From positions 1-64,000 of the forward strand of contig NZ_SIJH01000005.1 in NCBI RefSeq assembly GCF_004762095.1: a stretch of 64,000 bases of DNA, in the 5' to 3' direction. The position numbers and the translations under genes are program-made. The stretch is from Tabrizicola caldifontis. GTDB taxonomy: Bacteria; Pseudomonadota; Alphaproteobacteria; Rhodobacterales; Rhodobacteraceae. Under the pieces are notes generated by a model. That model saw nothing but the letters and a program-made list of their open reading frames with translations. It was not told where the DNA came from and did no database searches. Below, piece after piece: positions 23,560-31,466 of the stretch; positions within the stretch are counted from its first letter, which is position 1; each line of letters opens with the position of its first letter.

Positions 23560-24675
23560 ATGGCGGAAATCGGAATCGGGCTGGTCGGCGGGGGTTACAT
23601 GGGCAAGGCCCATGCCGTGGCGCTGTCGGCGGTGGGTGCGGTCTTCGACACCGCGCTGCGCCCACGGCTGGAGGTGATCGCGGCGACCAGCCTGGCCTCG
23701 GCAGAACGCTACGCAAAGGCCTATGGCTTCGCTCGCGCTGCCCGTGACTGGCAGGATCTGGTTGCCGATCCGAAAGTGCAGGCGGTGGTCATCGCCTCGC
23801 CTCAGTCCACGCACCGCGCGATTGCCGAGGCCGCCTTCGCCGCCGGCAAGCCGGTGTTCTGCGAAAAGCCTCTGGGCGCCTCGCTTGAAGATGCTCGGGC
23901 CATGGTCGCAGCGGCCGAGGCCAGCGGTCTGCCGAACATGATCGGCTTCAACTACGTCCGCACGCCTGCGACACAGTTCGTGCGCCGGCTGCTGGCCGAG
24001 GGCGCCATCGGTGACATCACCTGGTTCCGTGGCGAGCATACCGAGGATTTCCTGGCCGATCCCTCGCTTCCTGCCAACTGGCGCACGCGGGATCGGGCGA
24101 ATGGTTGCATGGGCGACCTTGCCCCCCATCCGATCAACTGCATGCTGGCGCTCATGGGCCCCGTCGCCGAATTGTCGGCGCGGATCGAGACGGTGCACGC
24201 CACCCGTCCTGGCCCGGACGGACCCGAGGCCGTGACGAACGACGACCATGCCCAGATGATGCTGCGCTTTGCCAGCGGAGCTATGGGCCATCTTTACATC
24301 AGCCGCACGGCGACGGGGCGGAAGATGGGTTATGCCTATGAAATTCACGGCACGAAGGGCGCGATCCGCTTCGACCAGGAGGATCAGAACTCTGTCCATC
24401 TCTATCGCGCCGAAGGGCCCGAGGCCACGCGCGGCTTCACCCGCATCCTGACCGGCCCCGCACATCCCGACTTCCTCGCCTTCTGCCAGGGGCCCGGCCA
24501 CGGCACAGGCTACCAGGACCAGATCATCATCGAGGCCCGCGATTTCCTGACCGCGATCCACACCGGTCAGCCCGTCTGGCCCACCTTCCGCGACGGGCTT
24601 GCCGTGTCCCAGATCGTCGAAACCGCCTTCCAGTCGTCGGACAGCGGGCGCTGGCTCGCCGTTCCCCCCACATGA
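23560..24675 (+). CDS. Gfo/Idh/MocA family dehydrogenase, probably inositol 2-dehydrogenase
   Basis: A 371-aa NAD-dependent oxidoreductase. The N-terminal Rossmann fold has GLVGGGYMGKAH (about residues 7-18), the Glu-Lys-Pro catalytic motif is EKPLGAS (about 107-113), and the C-terminal domain has DLAPHPINCM with the likely active-site His. In an iol cluster it should oxidise myo- or scyllo-inositol to the inosose. Which isomer is not shown by the sequence. ATG at 23560 follows the 11-G tract. It begins the rightward arm, with the IolE-like gene 7 bp later. Confidence 0.85.
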   Translation: MAEIGIGLVGGGYMGKAHAVALSAVGAVFDTALRPRLEVIAATSLASAERYAKAYGFARAARDWQDLVADPKVQAVVIASPQSTHRAIAEAAFAAGKPVFCEKPLGASLEDARAMVAAAEASGLPNMIGFNYVRTPATQFVRRLLAEGAIGDITWFRGEHTEDFLADPSLPANWRTRDRANGCMGDLAPHPINCMLALMGPVAELSARIETVHATRPGPDGPEAVTNDDHAQMMLRFASGAMGHLYISRTATGRKMGYAYEIHGTKGAIRFDQEDQNSVHLYRAEGPEATRGFTRILTGPAHPDFLAFCQGPGHGTGYQDQIIIEARDFLTAIHTGQPVWPTFRDGLAVSQIVETAFQSSDSGRWLAVPPT

Positions 24676-24682
24676 GGATCCC

Positions 24683-25573
24683 ATGACCATCCGTATCGGC
24701 AATGCGCCCTGCTCCTGGGGCGTGGAATTCGCGGACGACCCGCGCAACCCGCCTTGGCGGCAGGTTCTTTCTGACTGCGCGCAGGCCGGCTACAAGGGGA
24801 TTGAGCTTGGCCCCATCGGCTACATGCCCGAAGATCCGGCGGTCCTGGCCGAGGCGCTGGCGGAACACGACCTTACCCTGATTGGCGGCGTGGTCTTCCG
24901 ACCTTTCCACGACCCGGCCCGGTGGGACGAGGTAATGGACGCTGCCATCCGCACCTGCAAGGCGCTGACCGCGCATGGTGCGCAGCATCTGGTGCTGATC
25001 GACTCCATTTCCCCCCGCCGCGCTCCGACTGCCGGCCGTCCCGATGCGGCCGAACAGATGGGCCCCGCCGAATGGGCCGCCTTCCGCGACCGCATCGCCA
25101 CCGTGGCGAAGATGGGGGCCGAGGATTATGGCCTGACCGTCGGGATCCACGCCCATGCCGCCGGTTTCATCGACTTCGAGCCGGAGCTGGAGCAGCTGCT
25201 GGAAGAGGTGGACGAGAAGATCCTGAAGATCTGCTTCGACACCGGCCATCATTCCTACGCCGGCTTCGACCCGGTGGCCTTCATGCGCCGCCATATCGGG
25301 CGGATTTCCTACATGCATTTCAAGGACATCGACCCGAAGGTGAAGGCCGATGTGATCGCGAAAGGCACCGGGTTCTACGACGCCTGCGGCCAAGGCATCT
25401 TCTGCAACCTCGGGCAGGGGGACGTGGACTTTCCCGCCATTCGCCAGATCCTGTTGGACGCGGGCTTCCAGGGATGGTGCACGGTCGAACAGGACTGCGA
25501 CCCGACGCTGGACGTAAGCCCCATCGACGACGCGCGGAAGAACCGTGAATATCTGCAATCCATCGGCTTCTGA
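24683..25573 (+). CDS. Inosose dehydratase-like TIM-barrel protein (IolE/IolI type)
   Basis: A 296-aa sugar phosphate isomerase/epimerase-fold protein. The opening strand APCSWGVEF and the barrel's metal-site segments IELGP (about residues 32-36), HAHAAGF, CFDTGHH (about 188-194) and HFKDID agree with the xylose isomerase-like group to which IolE (2-keto-myo-inositol dehydratase) and IolI (inosose isomerase) belong. Its N-terminus lacks the usual IolE Asn-Pro-Ile-Ala-Trp, so IolI-like activity is also possible. Sequence context makes dehydration of inosose the best guess, since IolD needs that product. Confidence 0.75.
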   Translation: MTIRIGNAPCSWGVEFADDPRNPPWRQVLSDCAQAGYKGIELGPIGYMPEDPAVLAEALAEHDLTLIGGVVFRPFHDPARWDEVMDAAIRTCKALTAHGAQHLVLIDSISPRRAPTAGRPDAAEQMGPAEWAAFRDRIATVAKMGAEDYGLTVGIHAHAAGFIDFEPELEQLLEEVDEKILKICFDTGHHSYAGFDPVAFMRRHIGRISYMHFKDIDPKVKADVIAKGTGFYDACGQGIFCNLGQGDVDFPAIRQILLDAGFQGWCTVEQDCDPTLDVSPIDDARKNREYLQSIGF

Positions 25574-25583
25574 GGGGGCGACC

Positions 25584-26726
25584 ATGGGCAAACTGAACTG
25601 GGGCATGATCGGCGGTGGCGAAGGCAGCCAGATCGGTCCGGCGCATCGGCTGGGTGCGCAGGCCGACGGGCATTTCGCCTTTGTTGCCGGCGCTCTCGAC
25701 CACCGGCCCGAGGCGGGGCGCGACTATGCCCAGCGCCTTGGCATCGCCCCCGACCGCGCCTATGGCGACTGGCGAGAGATGCTGGAAGGCGAACGGAACC
25801 GCCCGGACCGCTGCGATCTGGTGACGGTAGCCACCCCGAACGCCACCCATTTCGAGATCACCAAGGCCTTTCTCGAGGCAGGGTTCCACGTCCTTTGCGA
25901 AAAGCCGATGACGATGACGGTTGAGGAAGGCGAGGAAATCGTCCGCGTCGCGGAACGGACGGGCCGCATCTGCGCGGTGAACTACTGCTATTCCGCCTAT
26001 CCCATGGTCCGCCAGGCCCGCGCCATGGTGCGCAATGGCGACATTGGCAAGGTCAGGCTGGTGGTCACTAATTTCAGCCACGGCCACCACGGCGACGCCA
26101 CCGATGCCGAGAACCCCCGCGTCCGCTGGCGGTATGACCCGGCGATGGCCGGCGTTTCCGGCCAGTTCGCCGACTGCGGCATCCATGCGCTGCACATGGC
26201 CAGCTTCATCTGCGACGACGAAGTGGAAAAGCTTTCCGCCGATTTCGCCTCGACCATCCCGTCCCGCATGCTGGAGGATGACGCGATGGTGAACTTCCGC
26301 ATGTCGCGCGGCACGGTCGGGCGGCTCTGGACTTCGTCGGTCGCGATCGGGCGGCAGCACGGCTTCGACATCCAGATCTTCGGCGAAACCGGGGGCCTGC
26401 GCTGGGCCTCGGAACAGCCGAACCAGCTTTACTACACGCCGGTCGGCGGGCGGACGCAGATCATCGAAAAGGGCGAGGCCGGACTTTACGAGGATGCCAG
26501 ACGCCTGTCCCGCGTGGCCATCGCCCACCCCGAGGGCTTTCCGCTGGCGGTGGCGAATATCTACTGCGACCTTGCCGACGCAATCCGTGGCGCAGCGCGT
26601 GACGGCCTGCCGACCGCACCGGCCGGGGTTCGTTCGATGGCTGCCGTGCATGCGGCGGTGGCATCGGCAAGGGCGGGCGGAGCCTGGACGGATGCCAGGC
26701 CGCCGATGTTCCGCAAGGCCGGTTGA
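25584..26726 (+). CDS. Second Gfo/Idh/MocA family dehydrogenase
   Basis: A 380-aa oxidoreductase with Rossmann GMIGGGEGSQIGPAH (about residues 7-21), EKPMTMT catalytic Lys (about 113-119) and a C-terminal domain with DCGIHALHM where the catalytic His is expected. It differs from the first by an added loop and probably takes another inositol isomer or a related inososugar (IolW/IolX-like). It begins 10 bp after the IolE-like gene and ends the rightward arm, next to a convergent terminator. Confidence 0.82.
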   Translation: MGKLNWGMIGGGEGSQIGPAHRLGAQADGHFAFVAGALDHRPEAGRDYAQRLGIAPDRAYGDWREMLEGERNRPDRCDLVTVATPNATHFEITKAFLEAGFHVLCEKPMTMTVEEGEEIVRVAERTGRICAVNYCYSAYPMVRQARAMVRNGDIGKVRLVVTNFSHGHHGDATDAENPRVRWRYDPAMAGVSGQFADCGIHALHMASFICDDEVEKLSADFASTIPSRMLEDDAMVNFRMSRGTVGRLWTSSVAIGRQHGFDIQIFGETGGLRWASEQPNQLYYTPVGGRTQIIEKGEAGLYEDARRLSRVAIAHPEGFPLAVANIYCDLADAIRGAARDGLPTAPAGVRSMAAVHAAVASARAGGAWTDARPPMFRKAG

Positions 26727-26781
26727 ACGCTTGTAGGTCCGGGCCCCGGCTGAAAGCGGACCGCTCCTCGTTCGACTCCGT

Positions 26782-26809
26782 CTCCTCGTCGCGGCACCTG
26801 CGCGAGGAG
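26782..26809. terminator. Convergent terminator between iol arm and LacI gene
   Basis: CTCCTCG/CGAGGAG plus CGC/GCG stem (one bulged T) with a 7-nt loop, between two convergent genes. No strong T-tract on either side. Confidence 0.4.
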
Positions 26810-26817
26810 TGACGAAG

Positions 26818-27852
26818 TCATCGACGAGGCACCGGTTGCGGCTGCGATGACGTTTGTGCCAGCGAGCGCAGGGTCTGGCGTTCGATCAGTTCGCAGGGAA
26901 ACAGCGTCACCTCTGCCGGGTGCTCGGGGTCGGCGATGGCGGCCGCAACCGCCTTGATCGCGGCGGCAATGATCCGGTCGATCGGCTGGCGGATCGTGGT
27001 CAGCCCGATGATCTGCCACCGCGCCATTTCCATGTCGTTCAGCCCGATCAACCCGATGTCGCCGGGCACTGACAGGCCTGCCTCCCGGATGGCGCTGAGT
27101 GCGCCGATGGCCAGCAGGTCATCGCCGCAGAAATAGGCTTCGGCGGGGCCGCCTTCCAGAAGGCGCTGCATTTCGGCCCGGCCAGCGTCGAAGGTGTAGT
27201 CCGAGGCATAGCTGGTGCTGACAGCAATCCCGGGCTGGCCGCGGAGGGCGGCCAGGAAACCGGTTGCCCGGTCCTGGGTCGAACTTGCCGCTTCCGGCCC
27301 GCCCAGAAAGCCGATCTTGCGATACCCCCTTGCGATCAGCGTCTCGGCGGCCATTCTTCCGCAGGCGATGTTGTCGATCCCGACAACTGGCACCTCGGGC
27401 GCCTCCGAAGGGCGGCCGAAAGCATGGACCACCGGAATACCCGCCTGCCGGAACGCCGCGGCAAAATCGGTCGGCAGGGTGGATGATGCGACGATCACGC
27501 CATCCACCGAATACTGGCGCAACATGCGCACCGATCCTGCCGGATCTGTCGCGGCGCTGAGGTTCACCACCAGCGGTCTCAGCCCCTGATCCTGAAGGCC
27601 GCGGGTGAACTGATCGAACACCTCAAGGATCGCGGGGTTGTGGAAATTGGTGACGACGAGGCCGATCAGCTTGGTCCGCCCGGTGGTCAGCGCCGAGGCC
27701 AGTGCGTTCGGCGCATAGCCCAGAGCCTCGGCCGCCGCCTCGATCCTGGCCCTTGTCCGGGGCGAGACCGACGCGCCGGGCGTGAAGGCGCGCGACACGG
27801 CCGATCGCGACACGCCCGCGCGTTCCGCCACATCCTTCAGCGTAACTGCCAT
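26818..27852 (-). CDS. LacI-family transcriptional regulator of the iol region
   Basis: A 344-aa repressor or activator: N-terminal LacI helix-turn-helix (TLKDVAERAGVSRSAVSRAF, residues 4-23, then the hinge helix near 55) and a periplasmic-binding-protein-like effector domain (about 62-340). It probably senses an inositol-pathway sugar and binds the palindrome at 23519. ATG at 27852 starts just before the HTH and removes a 57-codon upstream extension with no homology. It is divergent from the SDR, across 130 bp with a CGTGCTGCACG palindrome. Confidence 0.88.
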   Translation of the reverse strand: MAVTLKDVAERAGVSRSAVSRAFTPGASVSPRTRARIEAAAEALGYAPNALASALTTGRTKLIGLVVTNFHNPAILEVFDQFTRGLQDQGLRPLVVNLSAATDPAGSVRMLRQYSVDGVIVASSTLPTDFAAAFRQAGIPVVHAFGRPSEAPEVPVVGIDNIACGRMAAETLIARGYRKIGFLGGPEAASSTQDRATGFLAALRGQPGIAVSTSYASDYTFDAGRAEMQRLLEGGPAEAYFCGDDLLAIGALSAIREAGLSVPGDIGLIGLNDMEMARWQIIGLTTIRQPIDRIIAAAIKAVAAAIADPEHPAEVTLFPCELIERQTLRSLAQTSSQPQPVPRR

Positions 27853-27982
27853 GCGCCGTCCCGGTTCTGTTCCGTCCTGAGGGGCGCAGTCTACACGCAG
27901 CGGCCCCGGGGGCAATGCCGCAGCCACTTGTTCCGTGCTGCACGCAGGGGCATTCTGACCCCGCAGCACCGGGGGAAGCGCC

Positions 27983-28681
27983 ATGACCAGAAGAACCTGC
28001 ATCGTCACCGGGGCCGGGCGCGGCATCGGCGCGGCCGTTGCGCGCGAGATGCACGCCCGTGGCTATGCCGTGGTGCTGATGTCGCCGTCCGAGAACTGCC
28101 TGAAGCTGGCGGCAGAACTGGGCGGGGTTGCCAGGTGCGGGGTGGCGCAGAGCGAAGCCGATCTTGCCGCCATCGTCGATCTGGCGCTGCACACATACGG
28201 GCGGATTGACGCTGTACTGAACCATACCGGCCATCCGCCCAAGGGCGATCTGCTGGAAATCGCCGACGAGGGTTGGGATCTGGCCCATGAGATGATCCTG
28301 AAATCGGTCCTGCGCATGGCGCGCCTTGTCACGCCGGTGATGGAACGGCAGGGCGGCGGGTCCATCGTCAACGTAACGACCTACGCCGCCTTCGAGCCTT
28401 CGCTCTGGTTCCCGGCCTCCTGCACCTACCGGGCGGCGGTTTCTTCCTTCACCAAGCTTTACGCCGACCGCTACGGGCCGCAGAACATCCGCATGAACTG
28501 CCTGGCGCCAGGTTTCACAGACAGCCTGGATGTCGGCAAGTATGCCCACCTTGCCGCGCTGAAGCGGATCGCCACCGTGCAGGAACAGGCCAAGGCCGCG
28601 GCCTTCCTGCTGACTGACGATTCGAGCTATGTTACCGGCCAGACCCTGCGGGTCGATGGCGGACTGACCCGCCACGTCTGA
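27983..28681 (+). CDS. Short-chain dehydrogenase/reductase (SDR)
   Basis: A 232-aa NAD(P)-dependent oxidoreductase. It has the N-terminal TGAGRGIG coenzyme motif (residues 9-16), an Asn-His in the place of the NAG motif (LNHTG), and a catalytic segment whose Tyr-x3-Lys is altered: the expected place reads TYRAAVSSFTK, with Tyr149-Arg, so Tyr and Lys are seven apart instead of four. The C-terminal GQTLRVDGG is normal. It is divergent from the LacI gene and so may be part of the same regulon, but its substrate is unknown. Confidence 0.75.
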   Translation: MTRRTCIVTGAGRGIGAAVAREMHARGYAVVLMSPSENCLKLAAELGGVARCGVAQSEADLAAIVDLALHTYGRIDAVLNHTGHPPKGDLLEIADEGWDLAHEMILKSVLRMARLVTPVMERQGGGSIVNVTTYAAFEPSLWFPASCTYRAAVSSFTKLYADRYGPQNIRMNCLAPGFTDSLDVGKYAHLAALKRIATVQEQAKAAAFLLTDDSSYVTGQTLRVDGGLTRHV

Positions 28682-28690
28682 GCCGGCGCC

Positions 28691-30247
28691 TCAGAAATCG
28701 GTCGGTGCCCCGCCTTCCTGCTTGCGCCGCGCCACGAACTGGCGCAGCTCTTCCTGATGGTCGCCATTCATGGGCGGTGGCTGGAACTCGGCCAGGATCT
28801 GCTTGTACAGGCGGTGCGCCCGTTCGACCGTCCAGACCGAACCGTCCGCCTGCCACGCTTCGTAGTTGCGCCAGTCGCTGACGAAGGGCGCATAGAAGGC
28901 GTGCTGATAGCGGTCCTGCGTGTGCTGGACGCCGAAGTAATGCCCGCCTGGTCCGACCTCGCGGATCGCGTCGAAGGCAAGGTCCGCCTCGGTCGTGGCC
29001 CAGGTCGCCTCTTCGAAATAGCGCTGGATCATCTGCAGCACTTCGCAGTCCATCACGAACTTCTCGGGGCTGGCGATCAGCCCTCCTTCCAGCCAGCCGG
29101 CCGCGTGATAGACCATGTTGGTGCGGCTTTGCACCGCAGCCCACAGGCTGTTCGAGGTTTCCCACATCGCTTGCCCGTCCGGCACGTTCGCCGCGCAGAC
29201 GCCGGACGATCGCAACGGAACGCCGTAGAACCGCACCAGCTGGCCGGTCATCTGCGTTGCCCGCATGTATTCGGGCGTGCCGAATGCGGGGGCGCCCGAC
29301 TTCATGTCCACGTTCGAGGTGAAGGTGCCGATCGCCACCGGACAGCCCGGCGCGATGTATTCCAGCAGCGCGATCGCCGCCAGCGCCTCGGCAATCGAAA
29401 GGGCCACCGCCCCGGCCATGGTCACCGGTGCCATTGCGCCGGCCAGCGTGAAGGGCGTTACCACCACGGGCTGCCCGCGCCGCGCCAGCCGCATTGCGCC
29501 ATCCAGCATCGGATAGTCGTGCTTCAGCGGGCTGACCGAGTTGATGTTGGTATACATCCGTGGCCTGGCGCGGAACTCGTCGTCCGTCAGCCCACCGGCG
29601 ATGCGGACCATTTCCATCACGTCCTCGACCCTCTCGGCGCCCAGCGAATAGGCATGCACGACCTTGTCGGTCAGCGTCAGCTTTTCATACAGGCAATCCA
29701 GGTGACGGACCGAGGCATGGATGTCCACCGGCTCTACGGGATAGCCGCCGGCGATGTGGATGCAGTTGAAATACTGCGTCAGCTTCATGAATTCCTTGAA
29801 CGTCTCGAAATCGCCAGAGCGTTTGCCGCGTTCCATGTCCCAGGCGTTGGGTGGGGAAGAGACGTTGACGAAGACCATGTGGTTGCCGCCCATCACGATC
29901 TCGCGGTCCGGGTTGCGCGGGGTGATGGTAAAGCTTTCGGGCGCTCGGCCGACCATCTCCATCACGAAGGCTTCGTCCATGCGGACGTTGGTGCCATTCA
30001 CGATGCAGCCGGCGCGGCGCAGATGGTCCACTGCATCGGGGTTCAGGAACTCGATCCCGATTTCGGACAGGATGCGCATCGCGGTCTTGTGAATGCGCTG
30101 GACACCCTCGGCATCAAGCGGCTCGATGGGCCGGTCCGGGTTTACCGGGATGCGCCAGGGCATCTGGTCGATTACCGCCGTTCCCGCGCGGGTCTGCATC
30201 CCCGCACGTCCTCCGGCGCGTTTCCTGCGGGTCGGCTCCTGGTTCAT
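28691..30247 (-). CDS. MttB-family methyltransferase without pyrrolysine
   Basis: A 518-aa member of the trimethylamine methyltransferase (MttB) superfamily. Archaeal MttB reads an internal UAG as pyrrolysine; this frame has none, as in the MtgB-like branch that demethylates quaternary amines such as glycine betaine or proline betaine. The TIM-barrel order is visible: YFNCIHIAGGYPVEPVD (about 170-186), then TLAGAMAPVTMAGA and the C-terminal GPGGHYFGVQHTQ. No corrinoid protein or reductive activator is beside it. ATG at 30247 is chosen over a longer frame by the typical basic N-terminus. The stop is 10 bp from the convergent SDR stop. Confidence 0.75.
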   Translation of the reverse strand: MNQEPTRRKRAGGRAGMQTRAGTAVIDQMPWRIPVNPDRPIEPLDAEGVQRIHKTAMRILSEIGIEFLNPDAVDHLRRAGCIVNGTNVRMDEAFVMEMVGRAPESFTITPRNPDREIVMGGNHMVFVNVSSPPNAWDMERGKRSGDFETFKEFMKLTQYFNCIHIAGGYPVEPVDIHASVRHLDCLYEKLTLTDKVVHAYSLGAERVEDVMEMVRIAGGLTDDEFRARPRMYTNINSVSPLKHDYPMLDGAMRLARRGQPVVVTPFTLAGAMAPVTMAGAVALSIAEALAAIALLEYIAPGCPVAIGTFTSNVDMKSGAPAFGTPEYMRATQMTGQLVRFYGVPLRSSGVCAANVPDGQAMWETSNSLWAAVQSRTNMVYHAAGWLEGGLIASPEKFVMDCEVLQMIQRYFEEATWATTEADLAFDAIREVGPGGHYFGVQHTQDRYQHAFYAPFVSDWRNYEAWQADGSVWTVERAHRLYKQILAEFQPPPMNGDHQEELRQFVARRKQEGGAPTDF

Positions 30248-30349
30248 CGCCCTTCTCCCTTGTCTTGCGGCGAGGATGGCGGAAGCCGCAGCGGCATGGG
30301 AACCATGCGTGCGACACAAAAGCGTCGTTTTCGGACAATGGGCGAGGGT

Positions 30350-31042
30350 TCAGGCGGCCTGTGCGTCCAGCCAGCCGGGCAGTGCGCCGATATCGGGCAG
30401 GATCACGTCGGCCAGATCGGCCAGCTCGGGGGCTTTTGCGATACCGGTCAGCACCGCAACGGTGCGCATCCCCGCCGCCCGGCCCGCCTGAAGGTCGTGG
30501 CGGCTGTCGCCCACCATCGCCACCCGCGCCGGCTGCAGACCGAGGCCGTGGGCGAAGGCGAGGCACATCCCCGGGCCGGGCTTGGCGCCATGGCCGGAAT
30601 CGTAGCCCGAGATGAAGTCGAAGCATTCGGTGATTCCGTGGGCAGCCAGGTGCTGGCGCGCGGGGGCCTCGGAATCGTTGGTGGCCAGACCCAGCCGAAG
30701 GCCACGCGACCGCAGCCCGGACAGCAGCGGACGCAGGGGCACCGCTTCCGACATGGGGGCTGCGCCGGCGGTGGTGTCGATCCGCTCGGTCAGCTCGGCG
30801 ACCGATATCCCGCCCAGCTCCGGGGCCAGGGCCGCGGCGATGTCCGCGGCGGTGGCGGCAATCACCGGACTGTCGGGGGCAAAGGTCAGCGTGGCGGCGT
30901 CAAAGCCGATGGCTTGGCCCAGGCTCCGGGCATGGTCGGCATCTCGCGCCAGGTCGGCCAGAAAGCCGGCGGCCCAGCGGCCCCAGCTGACGCGAAAGTC
31001 GAACAGCGTCCCGTCCTTGTCGAAAAGCAGTCCGTCGATCAT
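30350..31042 (-). CDS. HAD-family phosphatase (phosphoglycolate phosphatase-like)
   Basis: A 230-aa haloacid dehalogenase-superfamily hydrolase with motif I FDKDGTLFD (about residues 7-15, nucleophile Asp), motif II Ser/Thr in LATNDSE and motif III/IV Lys and Asp in KPGP and VGDSRHD (about 180). It resembles phosphoglycolate phosphatases (Gph), but substrate is not certain. ATG at 31042 has AGGG 5 nt before it; the GTG at 31048 is less likely. It follows the DUF3572 gene by 14 bp and leads toward the MttB gene after a 102-bp gap. Confidence 0.8.
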   Translation of the reverse strand: MIDGLLFDKDGTLFDFRVSWGRWAAGFLADLARDADHARSLGQAIGFDAATLTFAPDSPVIAATAADIAAALAPELGGISVAELTERIDTTAGAAPMSEAVPLRPLLSGLRSRGLRLGLATNDSEAPARQHLAAHGITECFDFISGYDSGHGAKPGPGMCLAFAHGLGLQPARVAMVGDSRHDLQAGRAAGMRTVAVLTGIAKAPELADLADVILPDIGALPGWLDAQAA

Positions 31043-31056
31043 GGGCACCCTACAGT

Positions 31057-31341
31057 TCAGGTCCAGTGCGGCACCGCGCCGCCCGGCAGCGCGGCCCGGG
31101 CCGCCTGCGGTTCCGTATATGGGAGCGAATGCGCGTCACAGAAAGCCATCACCCGCCGATCGTCCATCAGCAGGAAATCGAGAATCGCCAGATGAAAGTC
31201 CGCATCTGCGGCGCGCGCGCGCAGATCGTCCGGGCCGGCTCCGGTTGCCGTCAGGAATTCGCGGATCAGCACCTCGTCGGAGGCCAGCCAGGCAAGTGCC
31301 CGGATAGCGAGCAGTTGCGCAGAGTCCTGTCGGTTATTCAC
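31057..31341 (-). CDS. DUF3572 family protein
   Basis: A 94-aa alphaproteobacterial protein of unknown function, recognised by its length, acidic-helical make-up and the core FHLAILDFLLMDDRRVMAFC (about residues 49-68). GTG at 31341 gives the family length and begins in the Arg-Gln-Asp segment; the longer frame adds 26 residues with no similarity. It sits directly before the HAD gene on one strand and is divergent from the diguanylate cyclase at 31467, an arrangement known in this group. Confidence 0.75.
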   Translation of the reverse strand: MNNRQDSAQLLAIRALAWLASDEVLIREFLTATGAGPDDLRARAADADFHLAILDFLLMDDRRVMAFCDAHSLPYTEPQAARAALPGGAVPHWT

Positions 31342-31466
31342 GCGGTGTCCTGCGTTTTCGTTTTGCCTGGGCCGGTATTCCGGCCGCCACAGGGGCTTTG
31401 GAAAGGATTTCTTAACCACCTCGGTAACACACTGTTCACTGTCTGGGGAAGGAGTCGTGGCAGCGG

